53,872 nt of DNA from DASWTL01 sp966250385. GTDB lineage: Bacteria > Bacteroidota > Bacteroidia > Sphingobacteriales > Sphingobacteriaceae. This document shows, one piece after another, positions 39,287 to 48,584 of the stretch. Within the stretch, counting starts at the first letter, position 1. Every line of letters begins with the position of its first letter. The stretch spans positions 1 through 53,872 of the forward strand of contig CBINHC010000017.1 of assembly GCA_966250385.1 (NCBI GenBank), written 5' to 3'. The translations under genes were made by a program, and so were the position numbers. The notes beneath the pieces are model-generated. The model searched no databases. It saw nothing but the letters and a program-made list of their open reading frames with translations, and was not told where the DNA came from.

Positions 39287-39922
39287 ATGCAAGAAAATGA
39301 TTTACTAAAGGGGTATGACGACCTACTGGAGAGTAAGAAAAGCTCCACTCTATACATAAGGCTGATAAGTTTAATGGCTATTGTCGCTGTAATAGGAAGC
39401 TTGATCTGGTCCTTCTCCGTTTACATCTCCTCGATTGATAAGATAAAGGTTGTTAATCAATATGGGTCTGCCTTAAACTCTTCCCTACAGAGTGAGGATA
39501 AACTTATAAAGACACTAATCAAGAACCAATGTGCTACGGCTGTTTACTATTTGAACAGTTTCGATAGGTTAACGATAAAGGAGAATCAGGCCAAAGCGTT
39601 TTTTTTAGTCAGCAGACCTGACGCAGAACGGATCTTCGCAATGTATAACGAAAAGCGAAATTATGGTGACGCTCTGGACCGGGGCGTAATCTACCAGGCC
39701 GAGCTTAAGGATGTAGTCAGCTTGTCTACTGACAAGGAACCGTATCAGGTTACTTATACCAGTGTTTTGAGCGTTATGGATAATAACCAACCTGTCCAAA
39801 AGTTTCTAATTACTTCACAAGGTGAGTTGATCCGACACACGCCTCAGTATCCAGAGAATCCTTTTGGACTATATTTTAAAAGTTACTCCCAGTCTTACGA
39901 AAAGATATCGGCAGATGAATAA
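39287..39922 (+). CDS. traK: TraK-like T4SS protein (VirB8-like)
   Basis: The 211-residue protein has one N-terminal membrane helix (YIRLISLMAIVAVIGSLIWSF, about residues 23-43) and a periplasmic domain of the NTF2-like VirB8 type. Family-typical features include FFLVSRPDAERIFAMYNEKRNYGDALDRGVI. It should be a scaffold of the inner-membrane complex. The traM start overlaps its stop by 8 bp. Confidence 0.85.
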   Translation: MQENDLLKGYDDLLESKKSSTLYIRLISLMAIVAVIGSLIWSFSVYISSIDKIKVVNQYGSALNSSLQSEDKLIKTLIKNQCATAVYYLNSFDRLTIKENQAKAFFLVSRPDAERIFAMYNEKRNYGDALDRGVIYQAELKDVVSLSTDKEPYQVTYTSVLSVMDNNQPVQKFLITSQGELIRHTPQYPENPFGLYFKSYSQSYEKISADE

Positions 39923-40808
39923 ATCGAAAGTAATCGTTATTGCGGTAATTCTTCTGATGGCCTCGATAGTAGTTTATCTATTTGCTACAGCCGGGGATAA
40001 TAGCAGCAGTGAGAATCAGGTCGCAAACACGCCATCTGTAGAAGTACAGGAAAGTTTTACTTATTCTGATATGATGGCAATTGAGGCAGAGAAGGGGAAC
40101 CGGTCTCCTGCTCCTGAAACTGAGTCGGCGCCTGCCGCTCCCGCTGATATTCCGATAACTGAACCAGAAGTTCCAGTTGAAACGGTATCTGAGTCAGACG
40201 CTGTTCATCACGCCCCTGCTCGTGCAAAGCGTACACCCGTAATGCCGTCCAATCGTTCGGTGAATGGCATAGCGAAATCGACGCCACCTGCAAACAGCCA
40301 CCCAAGACCAGTATCGGGAAAAAGGGGCGTTTTTATTGATAGCTCCATTGATCCTGCTCCAGTTAATGCCAGTAATATCCCTGCCGTTACTCATGGCGAT
40401 CAAGTGATAGTAGACGGTGGGACGATCAAGTTGAGATTAACCAGTAACTCCACTATTTCAGGCACGGTAGTTCCGTCCAATACCATTGTCTTCGGTGATG
40501 TTGAGGTATCCGATAGAAGGGTTACTATAAATATCAGTAGCATAAGGGCAGGAGGGAGGCTCCTTGATGTATCTCTGGTTGCCTATGATCAGATTGACGG
40601 AAGCAAAGGTTTAAAATTGGACAGAAAGCAAGTTGCTGATGATGTAGAAGAGGGAATTGGATCTGCTACCGATGCTGCGCTTGATCAGACCACAGTCTCG
40701 ACAATTCCGGTTATTGGTTCACTGTCCCAGACTGCGACAAGTATGTTCAAGAAGAGACATTCAAGAGGAGTGGTGATCTCCGCAAACTATAAATTGATTT
40801 TAAGATGA
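39915..40808 (+). CDS. traM: TraM-like T4SS protein (VirB10-like)
   Basis: The 297-residue protein has one N-terminal membrane helix (VIVIAVILLMASIVVYLFATA), a long Pro/Ala/Ser-rich periplasmic spacer (about residues 55-150) and a beta-barrel core (IKLRLTSNSTISGTVVPSNTIVFGDVEVSDRRVTINISSIRAGGRLLDVSLVAYDQIDGSKGL) typical of TraM in Bacteroidetes conjugative elements. It spans the periplasm and links inner and outer membrane complexes. ATG 39915 is preferred to a longer frame inside traK. Confidence 0.88.
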   Translation: MNKSKVIVIAVILLMASIVVYLFATAGDNSSSENQVANTPSVEVQESFTYSDMMAIEAEKGNRSPAPETESAPAAPADIPITEPEVPVETVSESDAVHHAPARAKRTPVMPSNRSVNGIAKSTPPANSHPRPVSGKRGVFIDSSIDPAPVNASNIPAVTHGDQVIVDGGTIKLRLTSNSTISGTVVPSNTIVFGDVEVSDRRVTINISSIRAGGRLLDVSLVAYDQIDGSKGLKLDRKQVADDVEEGIGSATDAALDQTTVSTIPVIGSLSQTATSMFKKRHSRGVVISANYKLILR

Positions 40809-41626
40809 TGAGATTTTTATTGTTCTTTTTAATATTATCTAATACAGCTTTTTCTCAAAGCCAGCTTATTAGCAAACGGATTAGCGTATCTACCTCTAAA
40901 ACCACCTTTTTGATCTTTACTAAGGCGGATAAAGTCACCCCGGACTCCATCCAGTATTTCGATGTGGGGAGTCAGGATGTAATGTTAAAGCGCACCGACC
41001 TGGGAAATATAGTAAAGTTAAAGGCTGTTCAGCCCGGAATGGATGAAACTAATATTACTCTATTAACCAAGGGGGGGCAGTATTATTCTCTTCTGGTGAA
41101 TTTTAAAGAGAACCCCGATACCCTCAACTACTTTTTCGGCTCCCAAGTGAACGAAGTGAGGTCTGAGGTAAAGGCCGATACCAAAATGGCCGTGTTGAAT
41201 GAGCAGGCGCAGAACGTCATTATTCGTTCTAAAAAGGAGTCCACCAAAAATGTTAAGGTTCGAAATATGATAGGGGCCGGAGTAAAAGGGCTTTACTTTT
41301 CGGAAGATAGGCTCTTTTTTCACCTCACCTTTTTCAATAGTTCAGCGATTCCGTTTGATGTCGATTACCTAAAATTTATTGTGAAAGCGAGGAAGAAGCT
41401 CTCAAGGGCTTCTTTCCAGGAGTACGAAATTAGTCCGATCTACACATATGGAAATTTTGAGACGATAGAGGCCAAGAGCAAGCTGGAAACGTTTGTCGTT
41501 GCCTTTGACAAATTCACACTCGATAAGGATAGAGTTTTATCCATAGAGTTAGGCGAGAAGAATGCAGGAAGAAGTATTGATATAGAGCTAACAAATTTTG
41601 AAGTTCTGAAAGCAAAAGCGTTATGA
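40805..41626 (+). CDS. traN: TraN-like T4SS protein (DUF4138, VirB9-like)
   Basis: The 273-residue protein has a signal peptide (about residues 1-19, ending AFSQ) and a DUF4138 domain: KRISVSTSKTTFLIFTKADKVTPDSIQYFDVGSQDV, then LKAVQPGMDETNITLLTKGGQYYSLLVNFKENPD. It is an outer-membrane core protein that partners TraM. The start overlaps traM by 4 bp. Its stop overlaps the traO start by 4 bp. Confidence 0.88.
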   Translation: MMRFLLFFLILSNTAFSQSQLISKRISVSTSKTTFLIFTKADKVTPDSIQYFDVGSQDVMLKRTDLGNIVKLKAVQPGMDETNITLLTKGGQYYSLLVNFKENPDTLNYFFGSQVNEVRSEVKADTKMAVLNEQAQNVIIRSKKESTKNVKVRNMIGAGVKGLYFSEDRLFFHLTFFNSSAIPFDVDYLKFIVKARKKLSRASFQEYEISPIYTYGNFETIEAKSKLETFVVAFDKFTLDKDRVLSIELGEKNAGRSIDIELTNFEVLKAKAL

Positions 41627-42132
41627 GAAAGAGATTACTACTAGTTGTATTAACTACCCTTCCTTTCCTTTCCTTTGCTCAATGGGGCCATGTTGTGGGA
41701 AGGTCACAATTAGGACTTACGGCCAGCAAAACAGACATGGGCTTACTTGTTGGTTCATCGTATTCGTCCTATATAACGGGACAGTTAGCAATAGAGGCGG
41801 GCTTATCGTTCGAATCTGGCAGACCCCACCAAACCCTTTATAGAAAAAGGGGAGTTGACGTCAATGCAAAGTACGCGGTTCTAAATATGTCCGATCAACT
41901 TTATATTGGATTGAAAGCGGGTGGATTCTTTGCATATGAGAAGGTGTCTAAATTCCTAACTCCCAAAACCTCCTTATTTGGTTATGGTGCAAAAGGAGGA
42001 GCGGAGGTAGAATATTTTGTTACCCCAGAGGCTTCATTATCGGTATTCTATTCACAAGGGATCGGCCTAAAAACTCTAGTAGGAAAGTCCTTTTATGAGT
42101 CAGGAATAACGGTCAGATTTGGGTTGAATTAA
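41623..42132 (+). CDS. traO: TraO-like outer-membrane conjugation protein
   Basis: The 169-residue protein has a signal peptide (ending SFAQ) and a beta-strand-rich mature part (QLGLTASKTDMGLLVGSSYSSYITGQLAIEAGLSFE) ending in an outer-membrane-type aromatic/hydrophobic strand, FYESGITVRFGLN. It matches TraO, an outer-membrane protein of Bacteroidetes transfer operons. It is the last gene of the T4SS operon, and repeat block F begins 2 bp after its stop. Confidence 0.82.
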   Translation: MRKRLLLVVLTTLPFLSFAQWGHVVGRSQLGLTASKTDMGLLVGSSYSSYITGQLAIEAGLSFESGRPHQTLYRKRGVDVNAKYAVLNMSDQLYIGLKAGGFFAYEKVSKFLTPKTSLFGYGAKGGAEVEYFVTPEASLSVFYSQGIGLKTLVGKSFYESGITVRFGLN

Positions 42133-42134
42133 TT

Positions 42135-42454
42135 CCGCCATTTTTTGTTTAGCAAAGGTCCGTCGTATTCCTCACCAGTAAAGAGCTTTCGCGGCATAAA
42201 CCCTCCGAGCCATCTTCTCACGGTCCATTTATTCCACGGTCTCTTGACAGCTTCGGTCTACTTAGCGGATTGGTGGCTTAACAAAAGAATGGGGAGGTGA
42301 GCGCAATTATTAAGTCGCATAGTAGAAAGTAGACGATTTGAAAAGCTGGAGAGCGGAGATCCGCGCCGCTCCGGAAAGCGCTGCCGTTTTTTTATCTACA
42401 GTCTCACGACCGGCCAGCTCGATGATCACTTACCTGGTTAAAGATTTTGTAGAC
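42135..42454 (+). repeat. R block with 126-bp tripartite repeat copy F (42329-42454)
   Basis: The 320-bp R block recurs here, with motifs at 42329, 42394 and 42449 (65 and 55 bp). The third motif is GTAGAC instead of GTAGAT. It lies directly after the last tra gene and before the AT-rich array of the lipoprotein gene. No L block is present on its left. Confidence 0.92.
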
Positions 42455-42475
42455 AAACTAAGCATATACAAGGAA

Positions 42476-42530
42476 TCTATATTAATATATTTATACAATT
42501 ATATTTATGACCATTTATATAATTATATTT
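42476..42530. promoter_or_regulatory. AT-rich palindromic array / lipoprotein promoter
   Basis: Units TATTAATATATTTATACAAT and TATATAATTATATTTG lie 22 bp before ATG 42552. TATATTTG-like ATATTTG at 42524-42530 can serve as the -7 box. Confidence 0.55.
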
Positions 42531-42551
42531 GCACCGTTAATAGTTTAATTT

Positions 42552-43088
42552 ATGAAGAGAACTTACATATACCCTGCGTTGCTTCTTGGATTGAGCCTGA
42601 TCGGAACAGGTTGTAGCAAGAATTCAGACGATGAACAAAATAAAGATCCTTACGAAGAGGCGCCATTTAGGGTGCTAGAGACCGAGTTAAAGAAACTGGA
42701 AGGTAAAACACTCCGGTTATCTGCTGTAACAGCCACTCCCGCCATTGACTATAATAACGATGGCACCTTTGAAACGGAAATCTTTCCTCTAATGTCCGAT
42801 TGTTTGAAAGATAACACGATGTTATTACAAAGTGGACTGAAGCCTAAATGGGACTATGGTACGGTGCGCGGGTGTAGCAGCTATACAGGCGAAGAAGATT
42901 TATCTATCACGTTCGGCGGTAGTTTAACTGATCCTGCAACCTTCAGAATTCAAGGCGAAGAGGGCTTTAAACCTACTGAGTACAGTGCTTACACTGCTGT
43001 TAAAATTGATGAAGCAGCCGGGAAGGTTGAGTTAACCAGAACGAACCGGGACAAGTCAGTCACCTTTCGGGTTGTCTATTCGCTGTAG
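42552..43088 (+). CDS. lipoprotein, paralogue of the origin-spanning gene
   Basis: The 178-residue lipoprotein has a lipobox GTGC (Cys20) in a signal of normal length. The mature part, DPYEEAPFRVLETELKKLEGKTLRL, is followed by a calcium-loop-like segment DYNNDGTFETE and a beta-rich C-terminal half. From 42741 to 43014 it is identical base for base to 53599-53872, whereas the first third is clearly diverged, so the genes have exchanged sequence recently. I do not recognise a family. It stands beside the tra operon, so surface exclusion is a possibility, but there is no sequence proof. A strong terminator follows. Confidence 0.75.
   Translation: MKRTYIYPALLLGLSLIGTGCSKNSDDEQNKDPYEEAPFRVLETELKKLEGKTLRLSAVTATPAIDYNNDGTFETEIFPLMSDCLKDNTMLLQSGLKPKWDYGTVRGCSSYTGEEDLSITFGGSLTDPATFRIQGEEGFKPTEYSAYTAVKIDEAAGKVELTRTNRDKSVTFRVVYSL
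42741..43014 (+). repeat. 274-bp perfect direct repeat (other copy 53599-53872)
   Basis: Identical sequence lies within two paralogous lipoprotein genes. It ends at the window boundary in the second copy and is the repeat at which the contig was broken. Confidence 0.92.
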
Positions 43089-43106
43089 GTAGTCTACAGA
43101 TCTAAT

Positions 43107-43136
43107 CTAACCCCTGGTTCTCAGGGGTTAGTTTTG
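43107..43136 (+). terminator. rho-independent terminator
   Basis: CTAACCCCTG (43107-43116) and CAGGGGTTAG (43122-43131) form a perfect stem around GTTCT, followed by TTTTG. It ends the lipoprotein unit. Confidence 0.85.
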
Positions 43137-43157
43137 CTAATTTTTAATCTTTTTAAT

Positions 43158-46100
43158 ATGTTAAAAAGCTCGCTAATTTGGGCCTTTAGGGCTTCTTTTG
43201 TCGTTTTTTTTCTTCTTTGTTTCCAGTCATCCTATTCGCAACAAACACCGACAGGGGATTGGATAGAAGCTACAACGGCCGATCCATGTACCATAGACGG
43301 CTGTAATAATTGGGTCAATATTGTAAGAGACCCAGGAAGTAACGCTTCTGCCCGGACAAGGAAGGTTCCTTACTACGTTAATAAAACTTTTTTTAAAGGG
43401 GGAACTCCTTTCCAATTCAAAAACTTAGGGTCTGTTTCCGGAGGAGGTAACCCTTATTTCAGAATATGGGTCTTTTATAAATTTGATCAGTTCAGCCCGG
43501 ATAAAGAGGATAATATTTTATTCGATCCAGCGGATTTTGACCCAGGTGTGTATGCGGTGAGCATAGTAGCCGACTGTAACTTGAGGGGAGGAAGCGGATC
43601 GTCTTATTGGGAATATGATGTCCCGGTAAAGCCTTTTAATATAACCCTTGAAGATCCCCGATGGTTGGATCTCTCATCAATCCGGTATCTATGTACAACG
43701 GCCGGAGCAATAAATCTTAGGGACTACTTCCAGGGAGCGACAGGAGTTCAATTCACCATTGACGGAACTCCTGCTTCTGTTCTAAATCCTGCCTCTTTGA
43801 GCCAGGGCGATCACATTATTACAGCCTCAAAGGTTTATGATAATGGTGCATATAGTGAGTCAAAGACTATTACAATTATATCTCAACCAACGGCCGTTAT
43901 CTCGGCTTCTGGAGCAACAACATTTTGTCAGGGCGGGTCGGTAACTCTATCTGCTCCTGAGGCCCCGGCGGGTCAAACGTGGTCTTATGCTTGGAGTACC
44001 GGAGAGACTAGCAGGCAGATCGTCGTCTCTTCAAGTCAGGTTGTAAATGTTACTGTCACCAATCAGAGCTGTTCTACTACTGCCCCCTCTGTAACTGTTA
44101 GCGTTCTTCCGGCTCCTCAGGCGGAAATAACCTACTCTGGATCATTGACTCTTTGTGATGGACAACAAGTGACTCTAGTGGCCTCGGCAGGAAGCTCCTA
44201 TACCTGGATAAATGGAAATGGTCAGGTAGTCGGTAGTGCAAGGGCAATCAATGTCAGCACCTCCGGTACCTACAACGTTATTGTCACTGGATCAAATGGT
44301 TGTTCGGATTATGCCAGTCCAGTTACTGTTTCGGTCTCTCCCAATCCTCAACCCACTGTCGTAGCTTCCGGGCCGACTACATTTTGCGAGGGCGGGTCTA
44401 TTATACTAACCGCTCAAAGCTCTGGAAGTCCTTCTGCTTATTTATGGAGTACAGGTGAGACCGGATCTAGTATTGCAGTAACCACCTCGGGGATTTATTC
44501 TGTAACTGTAACCAATGGCAACTCCTGCCAAAGAACCAGTACATCGGTTGTAGTGAATGTATTGCCAGTTGCAAAACCAACTATTTCTGCGAATGGCCCC
44601 CTAAATTTTTGCCAGGGAAGCTCTATTACATTAACATCTAGTCCGGCAAGTTCTTACAAATGGTCAAACGGGGCCACTTCTCAAAGCATTACGGTCAGTG
44701 AGTCAGGCAATTATTTTGTTACAACTGCAAACAGTTCTGGTTGTGAACGAACCTCAGATGTGGTTAATATTGCAACACTGCCAAACCTTAGGCCGGAGAT
44801 CACGGCAACAGGGGCTACAACGATATGCGAGGGACAAACCACTAAGTTAAGTGTTTCTAATGCACAATCAGGAGTAACATACACTTGGTCAAATGGAGAC
44901 ACAGGCTATCAAATCGAAGTATCACAAGCGGGATCTTATTATGTAATTGCAACGAACGCGAATGGTTGTTCAACTAGTTCAACTGCAATTAGCATATCGG
45001 TTCTCCCAATTCAAAAGCCGCATGTCACGGCCTCTGGCCCATTAACTTTTTGCCAACCTAATACAGTAACCCTGTCCGTGTCTAACCCTGAAGGGGCAAG
45101 TAAAGTCAGGTGGTCTACAGGGCAAATAGGTAATTCCATTGTTGTTAATAGTAGCGGCTCATACATCGCCTACCTCTCAAAGAATGGATGCGAGAGGGCT
45201 TCCGATCCCGTTACGGTTACAGTAAAACCGATAGCAAAACCTGCAATAACCGCGACCAATACGTCTATATGCGAAGGTTCTGAGGCAACGCTTACCGTTT
45301 CTAACCCTCAGGCGAATACCACTTATTCCTGGTCAAATGGGCAAACCGGACTTACAACCAAAGTATCTACCGCAGGGAGTTATTTCGTTATTGCTACAAA
45401 TTCAAATGGTTGTGCTTATAATTCCGACCCGGTAAGCATCGTTGTAAAACAGATACAGAAGCCTAATGTCACTGCTTCTGGCCCATTAACTTTTTGCCAA
45501 CCCAATAGCGTCCGACTTACCGTCTCAAACCCAGAGGGAGCATCAATCCGCTGGAGTACGGGGGAAACGGGTATTTCCACTCTTGTTAATAGCAGCGGCT
45601 CGTACATCGCCTACCTCTCAAAGAATGGATGCGAGAGAGCTTCCGATCCTGTTACGGTTACGGTAAAGCCAATGACAAAACCTGAAATAACCGCAACCAA
45701 TACGTCTATTTGCGAAGGATCAGAGGCAACGCTTACCGTTTTTAACCCTCAGGCGAATACCACTTATTCCTGGTCAAATGGACAAACCGGACTTACAACC
45801 AAAGTATCTACCGCAGGAAGTTATTTCGTTATTGCTACAAATTCAAATGGTTGTGCTTATAATTCCGACCCGGTAAGCATCGTTGTAAAACAGATACAGA
45901 AGCCTAATGTCACTGCTTCTGGCCCATTAACTTTTTGCCAACCCAATAGCGTCCGACTTACCGTCTCAAACCCGGAGGGAGCATCAATCCGCTGGAGTAC
46001 GGGGGAAACGGGTAATTCCATTGTTGTTAATCGCAGCGGCTCATATGTCGCCTACCTCTCAAAGAATGGATGCGAGAGGGCTTCCGATACCGTTAGGGTT

Positions 46101-48584
46101 ACAGTAAAGGAAAATGTAAAGCCTATTATCGTAGCGACTAGCACAGATATTTGTGAGGGGACAGATGCGACATTGTCAGTATCGAATATTCAACCCAACA
46201 CGACTTATTCTTGGTCGGACGGACAAACCGGTCCGGAGGCGAAAATAACCGTTTCGGGAACCTATTATCTAATAGCAACAAACTCTAATGGATGCTCGGA
46301 GCTCTCAGACCCTATTCCCATAAATGTAAGGCCAATACCCATTCCGCTTATATCAGCGTCCGGCCCTTTGGTTATTTGCGAAGGAAGTGACGTAAAGCTT
46401 TCTGTTACCAACTTGGCTGCAACGGATCAGGTGAGGTGGTCACACGGTGCGACAGGCCGCGATGTATTCGTTAGCGAAGCGGGAAGTTATGTGGCTTATA
46501 TCCAACGAAATGGTTGTGAACGCGCTTCCGACCCCGTTGTCGTAACTGTAAAGGAAAACAAGATCCCTCTTATTGAAATTGAGGGAGCACGATTTGTTTG
46601 CGAGGGGGATAGTGTACGCATTAAAGTCGCTGATCCACGGTCTGGCATTACCTACCGATGGAATACTGGTGAGATCGGGACTTTTATTTATGCAAAGACA
46701 GCGGGACAATACTTCGTTACAGCGGAAAATAGTAATGGTTGCGCTGCGATCTCAACTCCTGAGGATATAATTCTCTATCCTCTTGCTAAACCTACGATTA
46801 GCGCAAGCACAGATTTGACCATCTGTAATTTCGATACAATGATCTTAACGATCAATGAAACCGCCCACGCTTACCGATGGAGTACAGGTGAAACAACACG
46901 ATCAATTTCAGTGACGACTCCTGGTTCTTATGTTGCCTATACACTTAACGATAAGGGCTGTGAGCGACCTTCAGAACCAACTGTTGTAACCGTTAAGGAT
47001 AACAAGTTTGTGTCTATTTCGGTGATTGGAAATACGACCTTTTGTGAAGGCGATAGCGTTATTCTTACTTCTAGTTTAGGGGCATCTTATATTTGGAGCA
47101 CAGGAGAAACAACACGCTCTATCGTCGTAAAGAGATCGGGTTATTATAACGTCGAGGTTACCAATTATGTAGATTGTAAAGCTTCCTCTGAGAGCCTTCA
47201 AGTAATAGTGTATCCGATACCTAAACCAACGGTCACAGTTGAAGGTTCACTCGATTTTTGTGAGGGAGACAGTGTCAAGTTAACGATCAATGAAACCGCT
47301 CATGCTTACAGGTGGAGTAACGGACGAACCACTAAATCAATTTTTGTCAACACACCAGGCAGATACTCTGCGTATGTTCAAAATGTACAAGGATGTGAAC
47401 GAGAGGCTGAGCCACTCGATATAGTAGTCTTTCCCAATTCAAAGCCAATTATTACCTCTACAAGACCTGAAATTTTCTGCGAGGGTGACAGTACGATCTT
47501 GCAGGTAAATAGGACGGCGGGTTATACCTATGAGTGGAATACCGGAGAGACGTCAACTTCGATCAAGGTTAAAACGAGCGGCGACTACTTTGTTATTTCC
47601 CGGACTCCAAACGGTTGTGAGAATGTCAGTGCAGCGAAACAGATAACTGTGTATCCTATACCAGTGCCTACTATTGAGACAGATAGGGCACCGGATATTT
47701 GCCAGGGGGATAGTGTGGTATTAACCATTAAAGAATCCGCTGCATCTTACCGCTGGAATACAGGAGAAACTAGCAAGTCTATTACTGTTAAGACTGCGGG
47801 GAAATTTAGAGCGTATATTAAGAATTCACAGGGATGTGAACGGGAGTCTGCGCTACTGGAGGTAATGGTACGTCCAAATCAAGTTCCAGTAATTACCTCT
47901 ACAAGACCTGAAACTTTCTGCGAGGGTGATAGCACGATCTTGCAGGTAAATAGGACGGCTGGTTACACCTATGAGTGGAATACCGGAGAAACGTCAACTT
48001 CGATCAAGGTTAAGGCGAGCGGTGACTACTTTGTTATTTCCCGGACTCCAAATGGTTGTGAGAATGTCAGTGCAGTGAAATCGATAACCGTGTATCCTAT
48101 ACCAGTGCCTACTATTGAGACAGATAGGGCACCGGATATTTGTCAGGGGGATAGTGTGGTATTAACCATTAAAGAATCCGCTGCATCTTACCGCTGGAGT
48201 ACAGGAGAAACTAGCAAGTCTATTACTGTTAAGACCGGAGGCACCTATATAGGATATGTAAGTAATGCGGAAGGTTGTCAGAGAGCCAGCTATGCCTTAA
48301 CTGTAGTGGTTAGACCCAACCCTAAACCTTCAATCACCGCATTAGGTCCGACAACTATCTGTCAAGGAGAGCACGTTATTCTACGAGCACCAGCGGGTAT
48401 GGCCTCTTACCTCTGGAGTAATGGGGCGACCACTCAGGATATAACCGTTAGTAACAGCAATTCACTAACAGTTATAACCACTTTACCTAACGGGTGCTCA
48501 AACACTTCCGACCCCATAAAAATAACAGTTAAGCCAAGTCCTAAACCAACCATCTCTTCAAGAAGACTCGGTAGAAATAATTAA
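43158..48584 (+). CDS. giant surface protein with about 21 Ig-like repeats
   Basis: The 1808-residue protein has a signal peptide (ending SSYSQ), a unique N-terminal domain of about 220 residues, and about 21 repeats of 70-80 residues. Each has the pattern [FI]C-x-G-x-S-x-x-L, then Y-x-W-S-T-G-x-T, I-x-V, and N-x-x-G-C. The paired cysteines in each repeat suggest a disulfide. Such chains are typical of T9SS-exported adhesins of Bacteroidota. The C-terminus (TISSRRLGRNN) has no T9SS sorting domain, which is odd. Two internal 441-bp tandem duplications are visible. It is first in a five-gene operon with a T9SS-sorted protein and PorV. ATG 43158 fits the signal peptide. Confidence 0.85.
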   Translation: MLKSSLIWAFRASFVVFFLLCFQSSYSQQTPTGDWIEATTADPCTIDGCNNWVNIVRDPGSNASARTRKVPYYVNKTFFKGGTPFQFKNLGSVSGGGNPYFRIWVFYKFDQFSPDKEDNILFDPADFDPGVYAVSIVADCNLRGGSGSSYWEYDVPVKPFNITLEDPRWLDLSSIRYLCTTAGAINLRDYFQGATGVQFTIDGTPASVLNPASLSQGDHIITASKVYDNGAYSESKTITIISQPTAVISASGATTFCQGGSVTLSAPEAPAGQTWSYAWSTGETSRQIVVSSSQVVNVTVTNQSCSTTAPSVTVSVLPAPQAEITYSGSLTLCDGQQVTLVASAGSSYTWINGNGQVVGSARAINVSTSGTYNVIVTGSNGCSDYASPVTVSVSPNPQPTVVASGPTTFCEGGSIILTAQSSGSPSAYLWSTGETGSSIAVTTSGIYSVTVTNGNSCQRTSTSVVVNVLPVAKPTISANGPLNFCQGSSITLTSSPASSYKWSNGATSQSITVSESGNYFVTTANSSGCERTSDVVNIATLPNLRPEITATGATTICEGQTTKLSVSNAQSGVTYTWSNGDTGYQIEVSQAGSYYVIATNANGCSTSSTAISISVLPIQKPHVTASGPLTFCQPNTVTLSVSNPEGASKVRWSTGQIGNSIVVNSSGSYIAYLSKNGCERASDPVTVTVKPIAKPAITATNTSICEGSEATLTVSNPQANTTYSWSNGQTGLTTKVSTAGSYFVIATNSNGCAYNSDPVSIVVKQIQKPNVTASGPLTFCQPNSVRLTVSNPEGASIRWSTGETGISTLVNSSGSYIAYLSKNGCERASDPVTVTVKPMTKPEITATNTSICEGSEATLTVFNPQANTTYSWSNGQTGLTTKVSTAGSYFVIATNSNGCAYNSDPVSIVVKQIQKPNVTASGPLTFCQPNSVRLTVSNPEGASIRWSTGETGNSIVVNRSGSYVAYLSKNGCERASDTVRVTVKENVKPIIVATSTDICEGTDATLSVSNIQPNTTYSWSDGQTGPEAKITVSGTYYLIATNSNGCSELSDPIPINVRPIPIPLISASGPLVICEGSDVKLSVTNLAATDQVRWSHGATGRDVFVSEAGSYVAYIQRNGCERASDPVVVTVKENKIPLIEIEGARFVCEGDSVRIKVADPRSGITYRWNTGEIGTFIYAKTAGQYFVTAENSNGCAAISTPEDIILYPLAKPTISASTDLTICNFDTMILTINETAHAYRWSTGETTRSISVTTPGSYVAYTLNDKGCERPSEPTVVTVKDNKFVSISVIGNTTFCEGDSVILTSSLGASYIWSTGETTRSIVVKRSGYYNVEVTNYVDCKASSESLQVIVYPIPKPTVTVEGSLDFCEGDSVKLTINETAHAYRWSNGRTTKSIFVNTPGRYSAYVQNVQGCEREAEPLDIVVFPNSKPIITSTRPEIFCEGDSTILQVNRTAGYTYEWNTGETSTSIKVKTSGDYFVISRTPNGCENVSAAKQITVYPIPVPTIETDRAPDICQGDSVVLTIKESAASYRWNTGETSKSITVKTAGKFRAYIKNSQGCERESALLEVMVRPNQVPVITSTRPETFCEGDSTILQVNRTAGYTYEWNTGETSTSIKVKASGDYFVISRTPNGCENVSAVKSITVYPIPVPTIETDRAPDICQGDSVVLTIKESAASYRWSTGETSKSITVKTGGTYIGYVSNAEGCQRASYALTVVVRPNPKPSITALGPTTICQGEHVILRAPAGMASYLWSNGATTQDITVSNSNSLTVITTLPNGCSNTSDPIKITVKPSPKPTISSRRLGRNN
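45461..46342 (+). repeat. tandem 441-bp repeat inside the giant protein gene (first pair)
   Basis: Sequence from about 45461 recurs near 45902 with a period of 441 bp (147 codons, two Ig-like units) at near identity, including the string cactgcttctggcccatta. It indicates recent duplication by recombination or slippage. The outer limits are approximate. Confidence 0.75.
47450..48240 (+). repeat. tandem 441-bp repeat inside the giant protein gene (second pair)
   Basis: A second near-identical pair again has a 441-bp period (for example 47647 and 48088). Each period holds one FCEGDSTILQV and one ICQGDSVVLTI repeat. The outer limits are approximate. Confidence 0.75.

Noticed and set aside
43081..43105. 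Palindrome CTGTAG ... GTCTACAG after the lipoprotein gene as an eleventh repeat copy
   Set aside because: It lacks the 65/55 spacing and the GATCC box; it is a short inverted repeat beside a terminator.
43900..48500. Possible CRISPR-like or satellite repeats
   Set aside because: These are in-frame coding repeats of an Ig-like protein with paired cysteines.
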